A DNA stretch of 43,865 nucleotides from an uncultured Ruminococcus sp. (GTDB lineage Bacteria > Bacillota > Clostridia > Oscillospirales > Acutalibacteraceae), in contig CACYSI010000006.1 in NCBI GenBank assembly GCA_902776975.1, positions 1 to 43,865 on the forward strand, written 5' to 3'. The notes beneath the pieces are model-generated. The model was not told the DNA's origin, did no database searches, and saw nothing but the letters and a program-made list of their open reading frames with translations. The translations under genes and the position numbers were made by a program. Shown here piece by piece: positions 27,736-35,584 of the stretch. How positions within the stretch are numbered: position 1 is the first letter of the stretch; each line of letters starts with the position of its first letter.

Positions 27736-28524
27736 ATGTTAAGAGAAGCAATCGGTACAGGCGCTACGGTCGAAGAGGCTAAAGAGGCCGCCTTCAAGGA
27801 GCTCGGCGTCGATACTTATGACGAAAACCTTGAGATCGAAGTGCTCGACAGAGGAGCTAAAAAGGTGCTCGGTCTGTTCGGCGGCAGCCCCGCTAAGGTA
27901 AAGGTCAGCATCAAGGTCTCGGCTACACAGTCGGCTGAGGATTATATAAAGAACATCATCGACAATATGGGTCTGAGCGGTATCACCGTGACTTCATCGG
28001 TAGATGACAACGTCATCACCATAGATATCGAAGGTGACGACGTAGGCTTCATCATCGGCAGACGAGGCGAGACCCTCGACGCTCTGCAGTATCTCGCCTG
28101 CCTCGCGGCTAACCGTATCGACAACTCATATAAGAGAGTAGTCATCAACACAGGCGACTATCGCGAGAAGCGTGAAAAGACCCTCGAGTCTCTCGGTAAA
28201 AGGAGAGCTATCAAGGCAGCCAAGACAGGCAGAAAGGTAGTTCTCGAGCCGATGAATCCCTATGAACGCCGTATCATCCATACGGCTGTGCAGCAGGTAA
28301 ACGGAGCTACCTCCTGGAGCGAGGGCGAGAACATGAACCGTCATGTCGTCATCGGTCCCGACGGCAAGAACAGAGAGTATAACAACAGAGGCAGAGGCGG
28401 CAGACGCGGCGGCAATTACGGCAGACGCAATTCCAAGCCGAAGCAGTCACCCGCTCCCAATCCCGACCGTAAACCGCTCAACGAGGGCGGAGAGTTCGGT
28501 CTGTACGGCAGAATAGATAAGTAA
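27736..28524 (+). CDS. jag: RNA-binding protein Jag (KhpB)
   Basis: 262 residues: Jag-N domain (GTGATVEEAKEAAFKELGV, then DRGAKKVLGLFGGSPAKV), a linker, KH domain with GRRGETLDALQYL, R3H domain (PMNPYERRIIHTAVQ), and a Gly/Arg-rich tail (NRGRGGRRGGNYGRR). The partner of KhpA in RNA binding and cell elongation in other Firmicutes. ATG at 27736 with AAGGTG upstream; 17 bp from yidC. Confidence 0.93.
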   Translation: MLREAIGTGATVEEAKEAAFKELGVDTYDENLEIEVLDRGAKKVLGLFGGSPAKVKVSIKVSATQSAEDYIKNIIDNMGLSGITVTSSVDDNVITIDIEGDDVGFIIGRRGETLDALQYLACLAANRIDNSYKRVVINTGDYREKREKTLESLGKRRAIKAAKTGRKVVLEPMNPYERRIIHTAVQQVNGATSWSEGENMNRHVVIGPDGKNREYNNRGRGGRRGGNYGRRNSKPKQSPAPNPDRKPLNEGGEFGLYGRIDK

Positions 28525-28530
28525 GAATTA

Positions 28531-28555
28531 ACGGGCGGTCATCCGCCCGTTTTTG
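28531..28555 (+). terminator. Terminator after jag
   Basis: ACGGGCGG TCAT CCGCCCGT followed by TTTTG. Confidence 0.9.
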
Positions 28556-28578
28556 ATACCATCCTTTTTTGATTTATA

Positions 28579-28730
28579 CTAATTTCAATTAAAACGCTTA
28601 AACAAGATATTTGCGGAAAATTTCGCAGAGCAAGGCGGAGATCGCAGGCAGGCTGGCGCCTGTCAAGATTGACAACGCAGCTATGCGGAATTTAACGCAA
28701 TAGATGTTAAAGGGTTTTATTTGAAATTAG
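28579..28730. mobile_element. Complete 152-bp MITE-like element (copy 2)
   Basis: Bounded by imperfect inverted repeats: CTAATTTCAATTAAAACGCT at the left and, read from the right end inward, CTAATTTCAAATAAAACCCT. The last 60 bp equal 94-153. Flanks show TA on the left and AT on the right, so a TA target duplication is not proven. It carries no reading frame and ends 17 bp before the mnmE ATG, where an ATG inside the repeat end (28721) could be mistaken for the start. Confidence 0.65.
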
Positions 28731-28747
28731 ATTACAGGTATATTAAT

Positions 28748-30115
28748 ATGAACAACAAAACTATAGCGGCTGTATCTACCGCTAAGGCGAGCGCCGGTAT
28801 CTCGGTCATCCGTGTATCGGGCGACGGGGCGATAGATATATCAGATAAGATATTCAAGTCTAAGTCCGGTACTAAGCTGAGTGATATGAAGGGCTATACC
28901 TGCGCTCTCGGCGATGTATACACAGGCGGCGAGAGGATAGACGAGTGTATCGCGACGGTGTTCAGAGAGCCTCACAGCTATACGGGTGAGAATGTAGTGG
29001 AGCTGTCCTGTCACGGCGGAGTATATGTCACAGCGGCGGTACTTAGAGCGGTGCTTGACGCGGGCGCTCAGCCCGCGCAGGCGGGAGAGTTCACAAAGAG
29101 GGCTTTTCTGAACGGCAAGCTCGATCTGATAGAGGCTGAGGCTGTCATGGATATCATCAGCTCACGCTCAAAAGCGTCGGCAAGAGCCGCCCTTGAGATC
29201 AAGGACGGAGCTCTCTCCGAGAGGATAGACGGTATAAAAGCAGTTCTGCTCGATAAGGCGGCTCATCTTAACGCATGGGCGGATTATCCCGAGGAGGATA
29301 TACCCGAGATAAGCTCGGAGGAGCTGATATCCGCTCTCACTAAAGCCGGGAAAGAGCTTGACGATATCATTAAAAGCTACGATAACGGTCGTATACTGAA
29401 AGACGGTATAGATACCGTGTTAGCGGGCAAGCCCAATGTAGGCAAAAGTACGCTGATGAATCTTCTCGCAGGCTTTGATAAGAGCATAGTCACATCTGTC
29501 GCGGGTACTACCAGAGATATAGTCGAAGAGTCAGTGGCTCTCGATGATATCGTGCTTAATCTGAGCGATACCGCGGGCATAAGGACAACAGGCGACGAGA
29601 TAGAGAGCATAGGCGTAGAGAAGGCTCGCGCTAAGCTCGAGACAGCGGCGCTGATCCTGTGTGTATTCGACTCATCAAAGGAGCTCAGCGACGATGACAT
29701 GGAGATCATCGACTCAGCCGCGGACGCTCCGTCGATAGCGATAATCAACAAGACCGATCTGCCGTCAAAGTTAGATGAAGAAAAGCTGAAGGACAAGTTC
29801 AAAGAGATCGTGCGTATGTCGGCTAAGAACTCCGACGGCGTCAGGGAGCTTATCGAGGCGATAAAGCGTGTGTACGCGGTATCGGATCTGGATTCAAACC
29901 TGACTCTTATATATAATGAGCGACAGCGCAGTCTGACCATAAACGCAAGGAATTGTGTACATGAAGCTATCGAAGCACTAAATATAGGGATGACCTTTGA
30001 CGCGATAACCGTCAGCATCGAAGAGGCTATAGCTTATCTCTGCGAGCTGACAGGCGAGAGAGTCACCGACGAGGTAGTGGACAGAGTGTTCCACAACTTC
30101 TGTGTAGGTAAATAA
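28748..30115 (+). CDS. mnmE: tRNA modification GTPase MnmE
   Basis: 455 residues. N-terminal tetrahydrofolate-binding domain (TIAAVSTAKASAGISVIRVSG, YTGENVVELSCHGG, RAFLNGKLDLIEAEAV), helical domain, inserted G domain (GKPNVGKST, VAGTTRDIVEE, DTAGIR, NKTDL) and the C-terminal FCVGK with the conserved Cys. With MnmG it makes the 5-carboxymethylaminomethyl group on U34 of tRNAs. I start at the ATG at 28748 because the upstream in-frame ATG at 28721 lies in the MITE-like end and adds residues foreign to the family. Confidence 0.96.
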   Translation: MNNKTIAAVSTAKASAGISVIRVSGDGAIDISDKIFKSKSGTKLSDMKGYTCALGDVYTGGERIDECIATVFREPHSYTGENVVELSCHGGVYVTAAVLRAVLDAGAQPAQAGEFTKRAFLNGKLDLIEAEAVMDIISSRSKASARAALEIKDGALSERIDGIKAVLLDKAAHLNAWADYPEEDIPEISSEELISALTKAGKELDDIIKSYDNGRILKDGIDTVLAGKPNVGKSTLMNLLAGFDKSIVTSVAGTTRDIVEESVALDDIVLNLSDTAGIRTTGDEIESIGVEKARAKLETAALILCVFDSSKELSDDDMEIIDSAADAPSIAIINKTDLPSKLDEEKLKDKFKEIVRMSAKNSDGVRELIEAIKRVYAVSDLDSNLTLIYNERQRSLTINARNCVHEAIEALNIGMTFDAITVSIEEAIAYLCELTGERVTDEVVDRVFHNFCVGK

Positions 30116-30131
30116 TGTTTCACGTGAAACA
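30116..30131. promoter_or_regulatory. parS site 1
   Basis: TGTTTCACGTGAAACA, a perfect 16-bp ParB-binding palindrome, starting directly after the mnmE stop codon. Confidence 0.95.
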
Positions 30132-30135
30132 TTTT

Positions 30136-30215
30136 TGTTGTAAGTTGTTGGTTGGTAGTTGGTAGTACTTGAGCCTCCCTTTTCTAAGGGAGGTGCCCGA
30201 CAGGGCGGAGGGTTG
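30136..30215. repeat. Heptamer tract and CCTCCCTTTTCTAAGGGAGG repeat
   Basis: 30136-30168 is a run of TTGGTAG/TTGTTGG-type units, the reverse complement of the CCAACTA tracts. 30171-30215 is a member of the palindromic family ending in CGGAGGGTTG. The 226-bp mnmE-mnmG spacer holds no gene. Confidence 0.55.
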
Positions 30216-30341
30216 CCGCAAGAAAAGCTCACATATCTGTACAGTCTCCGCTCGCTTGGACATGTGTGTTCTCTCTCAGAATGACAGCAGAAATATAAAG
30301 ACAATATTCGATTATAACTTATATATATTTAAGGTGAAGTT

Positions 30342-32225
30342 ATGTCAACATACAAAGCAGGACATTATGATATAGCGGTGATAGGCGCCGGTCACGCAGG
30401 TATCGAAGCCGCGCTCGCCGCGGCACGGCTCGGATGTAAGACCGCCGTCTTTACAATCAATATGGACGCGGTGGGCAACTGCCCGTGCAATCCGTCTATC
30501 GGCGGTACCGCCAAGGGTCATCTCGTGCGCGAGATAGACGCTCTCGGCGGCGAGATGGGCAGGACTGCCGACGAGTGTACTCTCCAGAGCCGTATGCTCA
30601 ACCGCGGCAAGGGCCCGGCTGTACACTCTCTGCGAGCTCAGATAGACCGCCGCAGGTATTCGACCGTGATGAAGCATAAGCTCGAGCTGCAGGAGGGTCT
30701 CGACCTCAGACAGGCGGAGATCACAGATATAGAGAGAGACGAGAGCGGTATGTGGCTGCTGACTACCCGTATGTTAGGTGTGTTCAGCGCCAAAGCGGTC
30801 ATCATCGCTACAGGCACATATTTGGGCGGCCGTATATTTGTCGGCGAGGTCAGCTACGAGAGCGGTCCCGACGGGATATTCCCCTCTGCGTTCCTCGGTG
30901 ACAGCCTGCGTAAGCTCGGAGTCAAGACACGCCGATTCAAGACGGGTACTCCCGCGAGAGTCAAGCGCTCATCCATAGATTTCAGCGAGCTTGAGGTGCA
31001 GGAGGGCGATGAGCCTACGGTACCCTTCTCTTACGATACTCTGACGCCTGTCGAGAATAAGATAGTCTGCCATGTAAGCTGGACTAATGAAGATACCAAG
31101 CAGATCATCCTCGACAACATCCACCGCAGTCCGCTCTACTCAGGCATGATAGAAGGAGTAGGGCCGCGTTACTGCCCGAGCCTCGAGGATAAGATAGTGC
31201 GTTTCGCAGATAAAAAGCGTCATCAGCTCTTTATCGAGCCTTGCGGCGAGGACACCGAGGAGATGTATCTGCAGGGTATGTCCTCATCTCTGCCCGAAGA
31301 GGTGCAGACGGAGTTTTACCATACGATAAAGGGTCTGGAGCACGCGATGATAATGCGACCCGCCTACGCTATAGAGTATGACTGTATCGACCCTACATCC
31401 ATGCTCGCTACCTTGGAGTTCAAGGATTTCCCCGGACTGTACGGAGCGGGGCAGTTCAACGGCTCTTCGGGATATGAGGAGGCAGCCGCCCAGGGACTGG
31501 TAGCGGGCATAAACGCCGCTTTGAAGATCCGGGGCAGGGAGCCGCTGATACTCGACAGAGCGTCGTCATATATAGGTACTCTCATAGATGACCTCATAAC
31601 TAAAGGAGCTAACGAGCCGTACAGGATGATGACGGGGCGCAGCGAGTATCGTCTGATACTCAGACAGGACAACGCCGACGAGAGACTGACACCCATAGGA
31701 TATAAGCTCGGACTGATAAGCGACGAGAGATACAGCCGTTTTACGCTCAAACAGGAGCAGATAAAAGCTGAGCGAAAGCGCGTAGCCGAGACTGTGATAG
31801 CCCCGTCAAAGGAGCTCAGCGAGATACTTGTTTCACGTGAAACATCCGACGTGACTACAGGCATACGGCTGATAGACCTGCTCAAGCGACCCGAGTTGAG
31901 CTATGAGGCTCTCGCGCCCGTAGATAAAAGCAGACCCGATCTTGACAGAGCGGTATTTGAACAGGTTGAGATATCAGTCAAGTATGAGGGCTATATCAAA
32001 AAGCAGCTTGCCGCTGTAGAAAATATGCGAAAGCTCGAGACCAAGCGCCTGCCGGACGATATAGACTATATGAATGTCACGGGACTCAGACTTGAGGCTC
32101 AGGAAAAGCTCAACAAGATAAAACCGCTTAATATAGGTCAGGCGAGCCGTATCAGCGGAGTATCTCCTGCCGATATCAGCGTGCTGATGATATATCTGAT
32201 GAAGCAAAACAAAAGAGGCGAATGA
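30342..32225 (+). CDS. mnmG: tRNA uridine 5-carboxymethylaminomethyl modification enzyme MnmG
   Basis: The 627-residue FAD enzyme works with MnmE on U34. Visible: dinucleotide-binding IGAGHAGIEAALAAARLG, CNPSIGGTAKGHLVREIDALGGEMG, FKTGTPARVKRSSIDFSELE, ARPAYAIEYDCIDPT-like segment (MRPAYAIEYDC), and the C-terminal helical MnmE-binding domain ending GVSPADISVLMIYL. ATG at 30342 with AAGGTGA upstream. Codons for VSRET (about 31830-31844) are at the same time a perfect parS site. Confidence 0.97.
   Translation: MSTYKAGHYDIAVIGAGHAGIEAALAAARLGCKTAVFTINMDAVGNCPCNPSIGGTAKGHLVREIDALGGEMGRTADECTLQSRMLNRGKGPAVHSLRAQIDRRRYSTVMKHKLELQEGLDLRQAEITDIERDESGMWLLTTRMLGVFSAKAVIIATGTYLGGRIFVGEVSYESGPDGIFPSAFLGDSLRKLGVKTRRFKTGTPARVKRSSIDFSELEVQEGDEPTVPFSYDTLTPVENKIVCHVSWTNEDTKQIILDNIHRSPLYSGMIEGVGPRYCPSLEDKIVRFADKKRHQLFIEPCGEDTEEMYLQGMSSSLPEEVQTEFYHTIKGLEHAMIMRPAYAIEYDCIDPTSMLATLEFKDFPGLYGAGQFNGSSGYEEAAAQGLVAGINAALKIRGREPLILDRASSYIGTLIDDLITKGANEPYRMMTGRSEYRLILRQDNADERLTPIGYKLGLISDERYSRFTLKQEQIKAERKRVAETVIAPSKELSEILVSRETSDVTTGIRLIDLLKRPELSYEALAPVDKSRPDLDRAVFEQVEISVKYEGYIKKQLAAVENMRKLETKRLPDDIDYMNVTGLRLEAQEKLNKIKPLNIGQASRISGVSPADISVLMIYLMKQNKRGE
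31829..31844. promoter_or_regulatory. parS site 2, inside mnmG
   Basis: TGTTTCACGTGAAACA, perfect, within the mnmG coding sequence where it encodes part of LVSRETS. Confidence 0.95.
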
Positions 32226-32938
32226 TGAGTAGTTTTGAAACGATTTTAAAAGATGTTCTGTCTCGATTTGATATATCAGTATCGGATGAAGCGAGCGCTA
32301 AGCTCAGCCGATACTATGAACTGCTTATAGAGTGGAACGAAAAGATGAATCTGACGGCGATAACCGAGCCTGAGGACGTAGCGCTCAAGCACTTTGCCGA
32401 CAGTCTGAGCCTGCTCAGCTATGTAGATATACAGCAGGGAGCGAGCGTGATAGATGTGGGCACCGGAGCGGGATTTCCCGGTATGGCGCTCAAGATAGCG
32501 CGTCCGGATATACGGCTGACTCTGCTCGACAGCCTTAATAAACGGCTTGTTTTCTTAGATGAAGTCTGCGCTGAGCTGGGCATAGATGATGTTACTATGA
32601 TACACAGCAGAGCTGAGGACGGCTCTCGGACAGAGCTCAGAGACAGCTTTGACTATGCTGTTTCGAGGGCGGTAGCCTCGCTCAATACCCTGTGCGAGTA
32701 CGATATGCCGTATGTCAGGACAGGCGGAATCTTCATAGCCATGAAGAGCAAGGACGCTCAGACAGAGATAGATGAGGCAAAGAACGCGTTAAACGAGCTT
32801 TGCGGCGAGATAAAGGCTGTACATAGCTTTGGGTTAGGTATTGCCGGAGAGAGATGCATCATAGAGATAGAAAAGACAGCGCCTACTCCCGACAGATATC
32901 CCCGCAAGAGCAAGGCTATCAAAAACAAACCGTTGTGA
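32225..32938 (+). CDS. rsmG: 16S rRNA (guanine527-N7)-methyltransferase RsmG
   Basis: 237 residues. The Rossmann methyltransferase core has VIDVGTGAGFPGMALKIARP, DSLNKRLVFLDEVCAELG and AVSRAVASLNTLCEY; the N-terminus LLIEWNEKMNLTAITEPEDVALKHFADSL is typical. It methylates G527 of 16S rRNA. Two ATGs stand in tandem at 32222 and 32225; the second has better spacing (6 nt) to AGAGG and overlaps the mnmG stop by one base. Confidence 0.95.
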   Translation: MSSFETILKDVLSRFDISVSDEASAKLSRYYELLIEWNEKMNLTAITEPEDVALKHFADSLSLLSYVDIQQGASVIDVGTGAGFPGMALKIARPDIRLTLLDSLNKRLVFLDEVCAELGIDDVTMIHSRAEDGSRTELRDSFDYAVSRAVASLNTLCEYDMPYVRTGGIFIAMKSKDAQTEIDEAKNALNELCGEIKAVHSFGLGIAGERCIIEIEKTAPTPDRYPRKSKAIKNKPL

Positions 32939-33025
32939 TTATGACAGAGGGACTTCGACAGGAGTCTCTCTTATCTTTTGTTAAATGACATAAAATTTGA
33001 AAAAAGTTGCTCAGGATACGACAAC

Positions 33026-33059
33026 TTTCAAGCCGTACAGGTGCTATTATAATACCTGT
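33026..33059 (+). promoter_or_regulatory. Probable noc promoter with operator-like inverted repeat
   Basis: The -10 region TATTATAAT (33045-33053) has an upstream TG and lies between ACAGGT (33037-33042) and ACCTGT (33054-33059), a 6-bp perfect inverted repeat centred on the -10. A weak -35 (TTTCAA, 33026-33031) precedes it. A repressor bound there would block transcription; the protein is unknown. Confidence 0.5.
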
Positions 33060-33149
33060 CGGGACAAGCTGTGAGGCGCAAGACAGTACAACATATCTGT
33101 ATGGTGATGTTTGACTCAAAGCGGACCCGGCGAAAGCTGCGCGGACGGG

Positions 33150-33971
33150 GTGAGAAAGGTGGGCGGCGTACTCTTCAGAGATAACAAGGTACTTAATATA
33201 GCTACCATCCAGATACGACCCAACCGTACCCAGCCACGCAGGAATTTTGACGAAGATGAGCTCAGAAGCCTCTCGCGCTCGATAGTCGAGAACGGCATCC
33301 TCCAGCCGCTGGTCGTAAGACGCATAAATAATACCGAGTTTGAGCTGATAGCGGGTGAGCGCAGACTGCGCGCCGCGGTGATGGCGGGACTCAGCAAGGT
33401 GCCGTGCGTGGTACATAGATGCGGCGACAAGGACAGCGCCCTGCTGGCACTGATCGAGAACCTGCAGCGGACCGATCTCAATATGTTTGAGGAGGCGCGG
33501 GGGATAGCCCGACTGATACGCAAGTACGGGCTGACTCAGGAGCAGGCTGCGATAAAGCTCGGCAAAAAGCAGAGCACGATAGCCAACAAGCTCAGACTGC
33601 TCAGGCTGACCTTTGACGAGCAGGAGTGGATACTGACAGCTAACCTCAGCGAGAGACACGCCAGAGCGCTGCTGAGGATAAACGACGAGGCTCTCAGGCG
33701 CGAGGTACTAAGCAGGATAATATCCGACGGGCTGAGCGTCAGCGCGGCTGAGGAGCTGGTGACCGACGCTCTTATAAAGAAGCCCGAGCCTGAGCCACAG
33801 AGAAGACCCGAGCGAAAGATCGCCGTAAAGGATGTGCGTATCTTCGTCAATACCATCAACAAGGCGGTAGACACCATGCGCCTGTCTGGCATCAACGCGA
33901 TTTCGCGCCGCTCTGAGACAGACGACTATATAGAGTATACCGTCAAGATACCTAAGTCCGCCCGTGTGTGA
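33150..33971 (+). CDS. noc: Noc-like ParB-family nucleoid occlusion protein
   Basis: About 273 residues from the GTG at 33150. ParB/Noc N-domain with IQIRPNRTQPRRNF and the CTP-binding GERRLRAA, then a helix-turn-helix reading KLGKKQSTIANKLRLLRL. The QSTIANK form matches Noc rather than ParB, whose copy in this window reads KSRSAVANI; Gln and Lys at these places are among residues known to shift binding from parS to the Noc site. Noc prevents division over the nucleoid. The start is unsure: TTG 33111, GTG 33150 and GTG 33159 are all possible, and the membrane-binding amphipathic N-terminus of B. subtilis Noc is not obvious. No Noc site (ATTTCCCGGGAAAT) was seen in the window. Confidence 0.82.
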   Translation: MRKVGGVLFRDNKVLNIATIQIRPNRTQPRRNFDEDELRSLSRSIVENGILQPLVVRRINNTEFELIAGERRLRAAVMAGLSKVPCVVHRCGDKDSALLALIENLQRTDLNMFEEARGIARLIRKYGLTQEQAAIKLGKKQSTIANKLRLLRLTFDEQEWILTANLSERHARALLRINDEALRREVLSRIISDGLSVSAAEELVTDALIKKPEPEPQRRPERKIAVKDVRIFVNTINKAVDTMRLSGINAISRRSETDDYIEYTVKIPKSARV

Positions 33972-34039
33972 CCTTTACATATCTGAACGGATGACAGACC
34001 GATATCAAAGCTCTGTGAGCTTTAGATATATTCTTTCCC

Positions 34040-34223
34040 GGTAGGCAAAAGTGTGATGACAGATCGTAGGATGATACGGACTCGTTATCGGGTTCAAATA
34101 ACTTCATCCTGTGGTTTGGAAGAACAGTATTACCTATCCACTCATACCCATTTCCTTATCTGAACCCCTTGCCGACAGCCGTGCGCGAAAGCGTGCGGTT
34201 GTCGGCGTTTAGGGGGTTGTTTT
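34040..34223 (+). ncRNA. Candidate structured RNA with pseudoknot and terminator
   Basis: No gene fits 33972-34810. Within it, AGGATGA (34068-34074) pairs with TCATCCT (34104-34110), enclosing GTTAT (34084-34088) with ATAAC (34098-34102). The loop of that hairpin, GGGTTCA (34090-34096), is complementary to TGAACCC (34161-34167), whose AACCCC also forms the foot of a large terminator hairpin ending at 34223. This mutual exclusion resembles a riboswitch or a pseudoknotted small RNA, but no known class was recognised and no promoter was assigned. Confidence 0.4.
34163..34223 (+). terminator. Large terminator hairpin
   Basis: AACCCC...GCCGACAGCCGTGCGC GAAA GCGTGCGGTTGTCGGC...GGGGTT followed by GTTTT. 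A smaller hairpin AAAGCTC TGT GAGCTTT with flanking GATATC/GATAT lies upstream at 34001-34029, just after noc. Confidence 0.8.
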
Positions 34224-34229
34224 GGTGAA

Positions 34230-34506
34230 TGACGAATAGTGAATGGTGAATGGTTGCGGGAAACGCTGACGTGTTTCGAATATATAGTATCGACGTTTAA
34301 CAGTATCACTTCTGTCAGTTACAACTGAAAGAAAAACAGTCGTTAAAATATCACTCCACAAGATCGGGATGACAGAAGAAAAGCGGATCATCTTTATTAA
34401 ACTTATCGCGGGAGGGTCAAGACCCTCCCCTGCAATAAGTTAGATTTTCGGCTGAACAGCAAGAATCTCTATTACAAGTATATTAAACTATCAACTACCA
34501 ACTAAC
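34230..34506. repeat. Repeat-filled spacer upstream of parA
   Basis: Contains TGAATGG-type heptamer units (34225-34253), an inverted GGGAGGGTCAAGACCCTCCC copy at 34408-34437 (same family as 9061 and 14892), and a CCAACTA tract at 34485-34518. No gene. Confidence 0.5.
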
Positions 34507-34522
34507 AACTACCAACTGAAAA

Positions 34523-34538
34523 TGTTTCACGTGAAACA
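34523..34538. promoter_or_regulatory. parS site 3
   Basis: TGTTTCACGTGAAACA, extended to a 22-24 bp palindrome by flanking AAAA and TTTT; 272 bp before parA. Confidence 0.95.
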
Positions 34539-34638
34539 TTTTGGGACAAACTGACGGAATAATACGCATGAAAAACGTATGTCGCGAATTGCGCGGCATT
34601 GTCATAAAAATTAGAGGACTAAAAAATCAGCAAAAGGT

Positions 34639-34667
34639 CTTTTCATAGACAGGGATTTGTGATACAA
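34639..34667 (+). promoter_or_regulatory. Probable parA promoter
   Basis: -35-like TTTTCA (34639-34644), 17-bp spacer, extended -10 TGATACAAT (34659-34667). The leader downstream has a hairpin GTACCG...TTGAA / TTCAA...CGGTAC at 34743-34778. Confidence 0.55.
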
Positions 34668-34810
34668 TAATTAGCGTATATGAGAAAACGGCTCCGGTCT
34701 TAAACTAAGCTCAGAAAACACCGCGGTGATCATAGCAGCTTAGTACCGTTACTTGAATAGTTTTTCAAGGATCGGTACAGATGAGCCGGAACTGAGAAGA
34801 AGGTGAAACA

Positions 34811-35584
34811 ATGACTAAGATAATAACCGTAGCTAATCAGAAGGGCGGAGTGGGCAAGACCACCTCGGCTGTCAACATAGCGGCGGGGCTTGGATACTAT
34901 GACAAGCGCGTCCTGCTGGTGGATATCGACCCTCAGGGCAACGCTACGAGCGGCGTTGGCTTTGACAAGCGCAGCATCGAAAAAAGCACCTATGAGATAC
35001 TGCTGGGCGAAGCTAAGGCAGAAGAGGTCATCCAACATACAAAGTACAAAAATTTGGACTTAATGCCCGCGGGAATTGATCTCGCCGCGGTAGAGTTTGA
35101 GATACTTGACGCGTCGGACAGGCTGCAAAGACTCAAAAAAGCTCTGCTGCCGGTAAAGAACAACTACGACTACATAATCATCGACTGTCCGCCGTCGCTG
35201 GGTATCATCACCACCAACGCTCTGACTGCCTGCGACAGTGTGCTGGTACCCATACAGTGCGAGTACTACGCGCTTGAGGGTCTGTCACAGCTGATGAACT
35301 CCGTCAGATATGTCAAGCGCAAATTAAACGAGCATATCAGGATAGAGGGCGTACTGCTGACGATGTATGACGGCAGACTCAACCTGACTCAGCAGGTAGT
35401 GAGCGAGGTAAAACAGTATTTTCCGAAAAAGGTCTTCGGTACCGTCATACCAAGAGGCGTAAGGCTGAGCGAGGCGCCGTCCTTCGGTATGCCGATCATG
35501 TACTATGACAAGAGCTGTAAGGGCTCGGAGGCATATCTGGGACTCGCCCAGGAGATCATACGTAAGGAGATAAAGAATGGCTAA
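34811..35584 (+). CDS. parA: Chromosome partitioning ATPase ParA (Soj)
   Basis: 257 residues. Deviant Walker A NQKGGVGKTTSAVNIAAGLG, switch I DIDPQGNATSGVG, Walker B YIIIDCPPSLG, and the conserved PIQCEYYALEGLSQL. It is a nucleoid-binding ATPase that works with ParB-parS in origin segregation and, in Bacillus, regulates DnaA. GAAGGTGA precedes the ATG. It overlaps parB by 8 bp. Confidence 0.96.
   Translation: MTKIITVANQKGGVGKTTSAVNIAAGLGYYDKRVLLVDIDPQGNATSGVGFDKRSIEKSTYEILLGEAKAEEVIQHTKYKNLDLMPAGIDLAAVEFEILDASDRLQRLKKALLPVKNNYDYIIIDCPPSLGIITTNALTACDSVLVPIQCEYYALEGLSQLMNSVRYVKRKLNEHIRIEGVLLTMYDGRLNLTQQVVSEVKQYFPKKVFGTVIPRGVRLSEAPSFGMPIMYYDKSCKGSEAYLGLAQEIIRKEIKNG

Noticed and set aside
28721-28747. 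Upstream ATG for mnmE
   Set aside because: It lies in the terminal repeat of the MITE-like element and the added residues do not fit the family.
32470-32485. GATTTCCCGGTATG as a Noc-binding site
   Set aside because: Only one half matches ATTTCCCGGGAAAT and it encodes the conserved GFPGM of RsmG.
33972-34223. 6S RNA, SRP RNA or T-box leader
   Set aside because: No conserved sequence of these classes was found; only the pairing pattern is supported, so it is reported as a candidate without a class.
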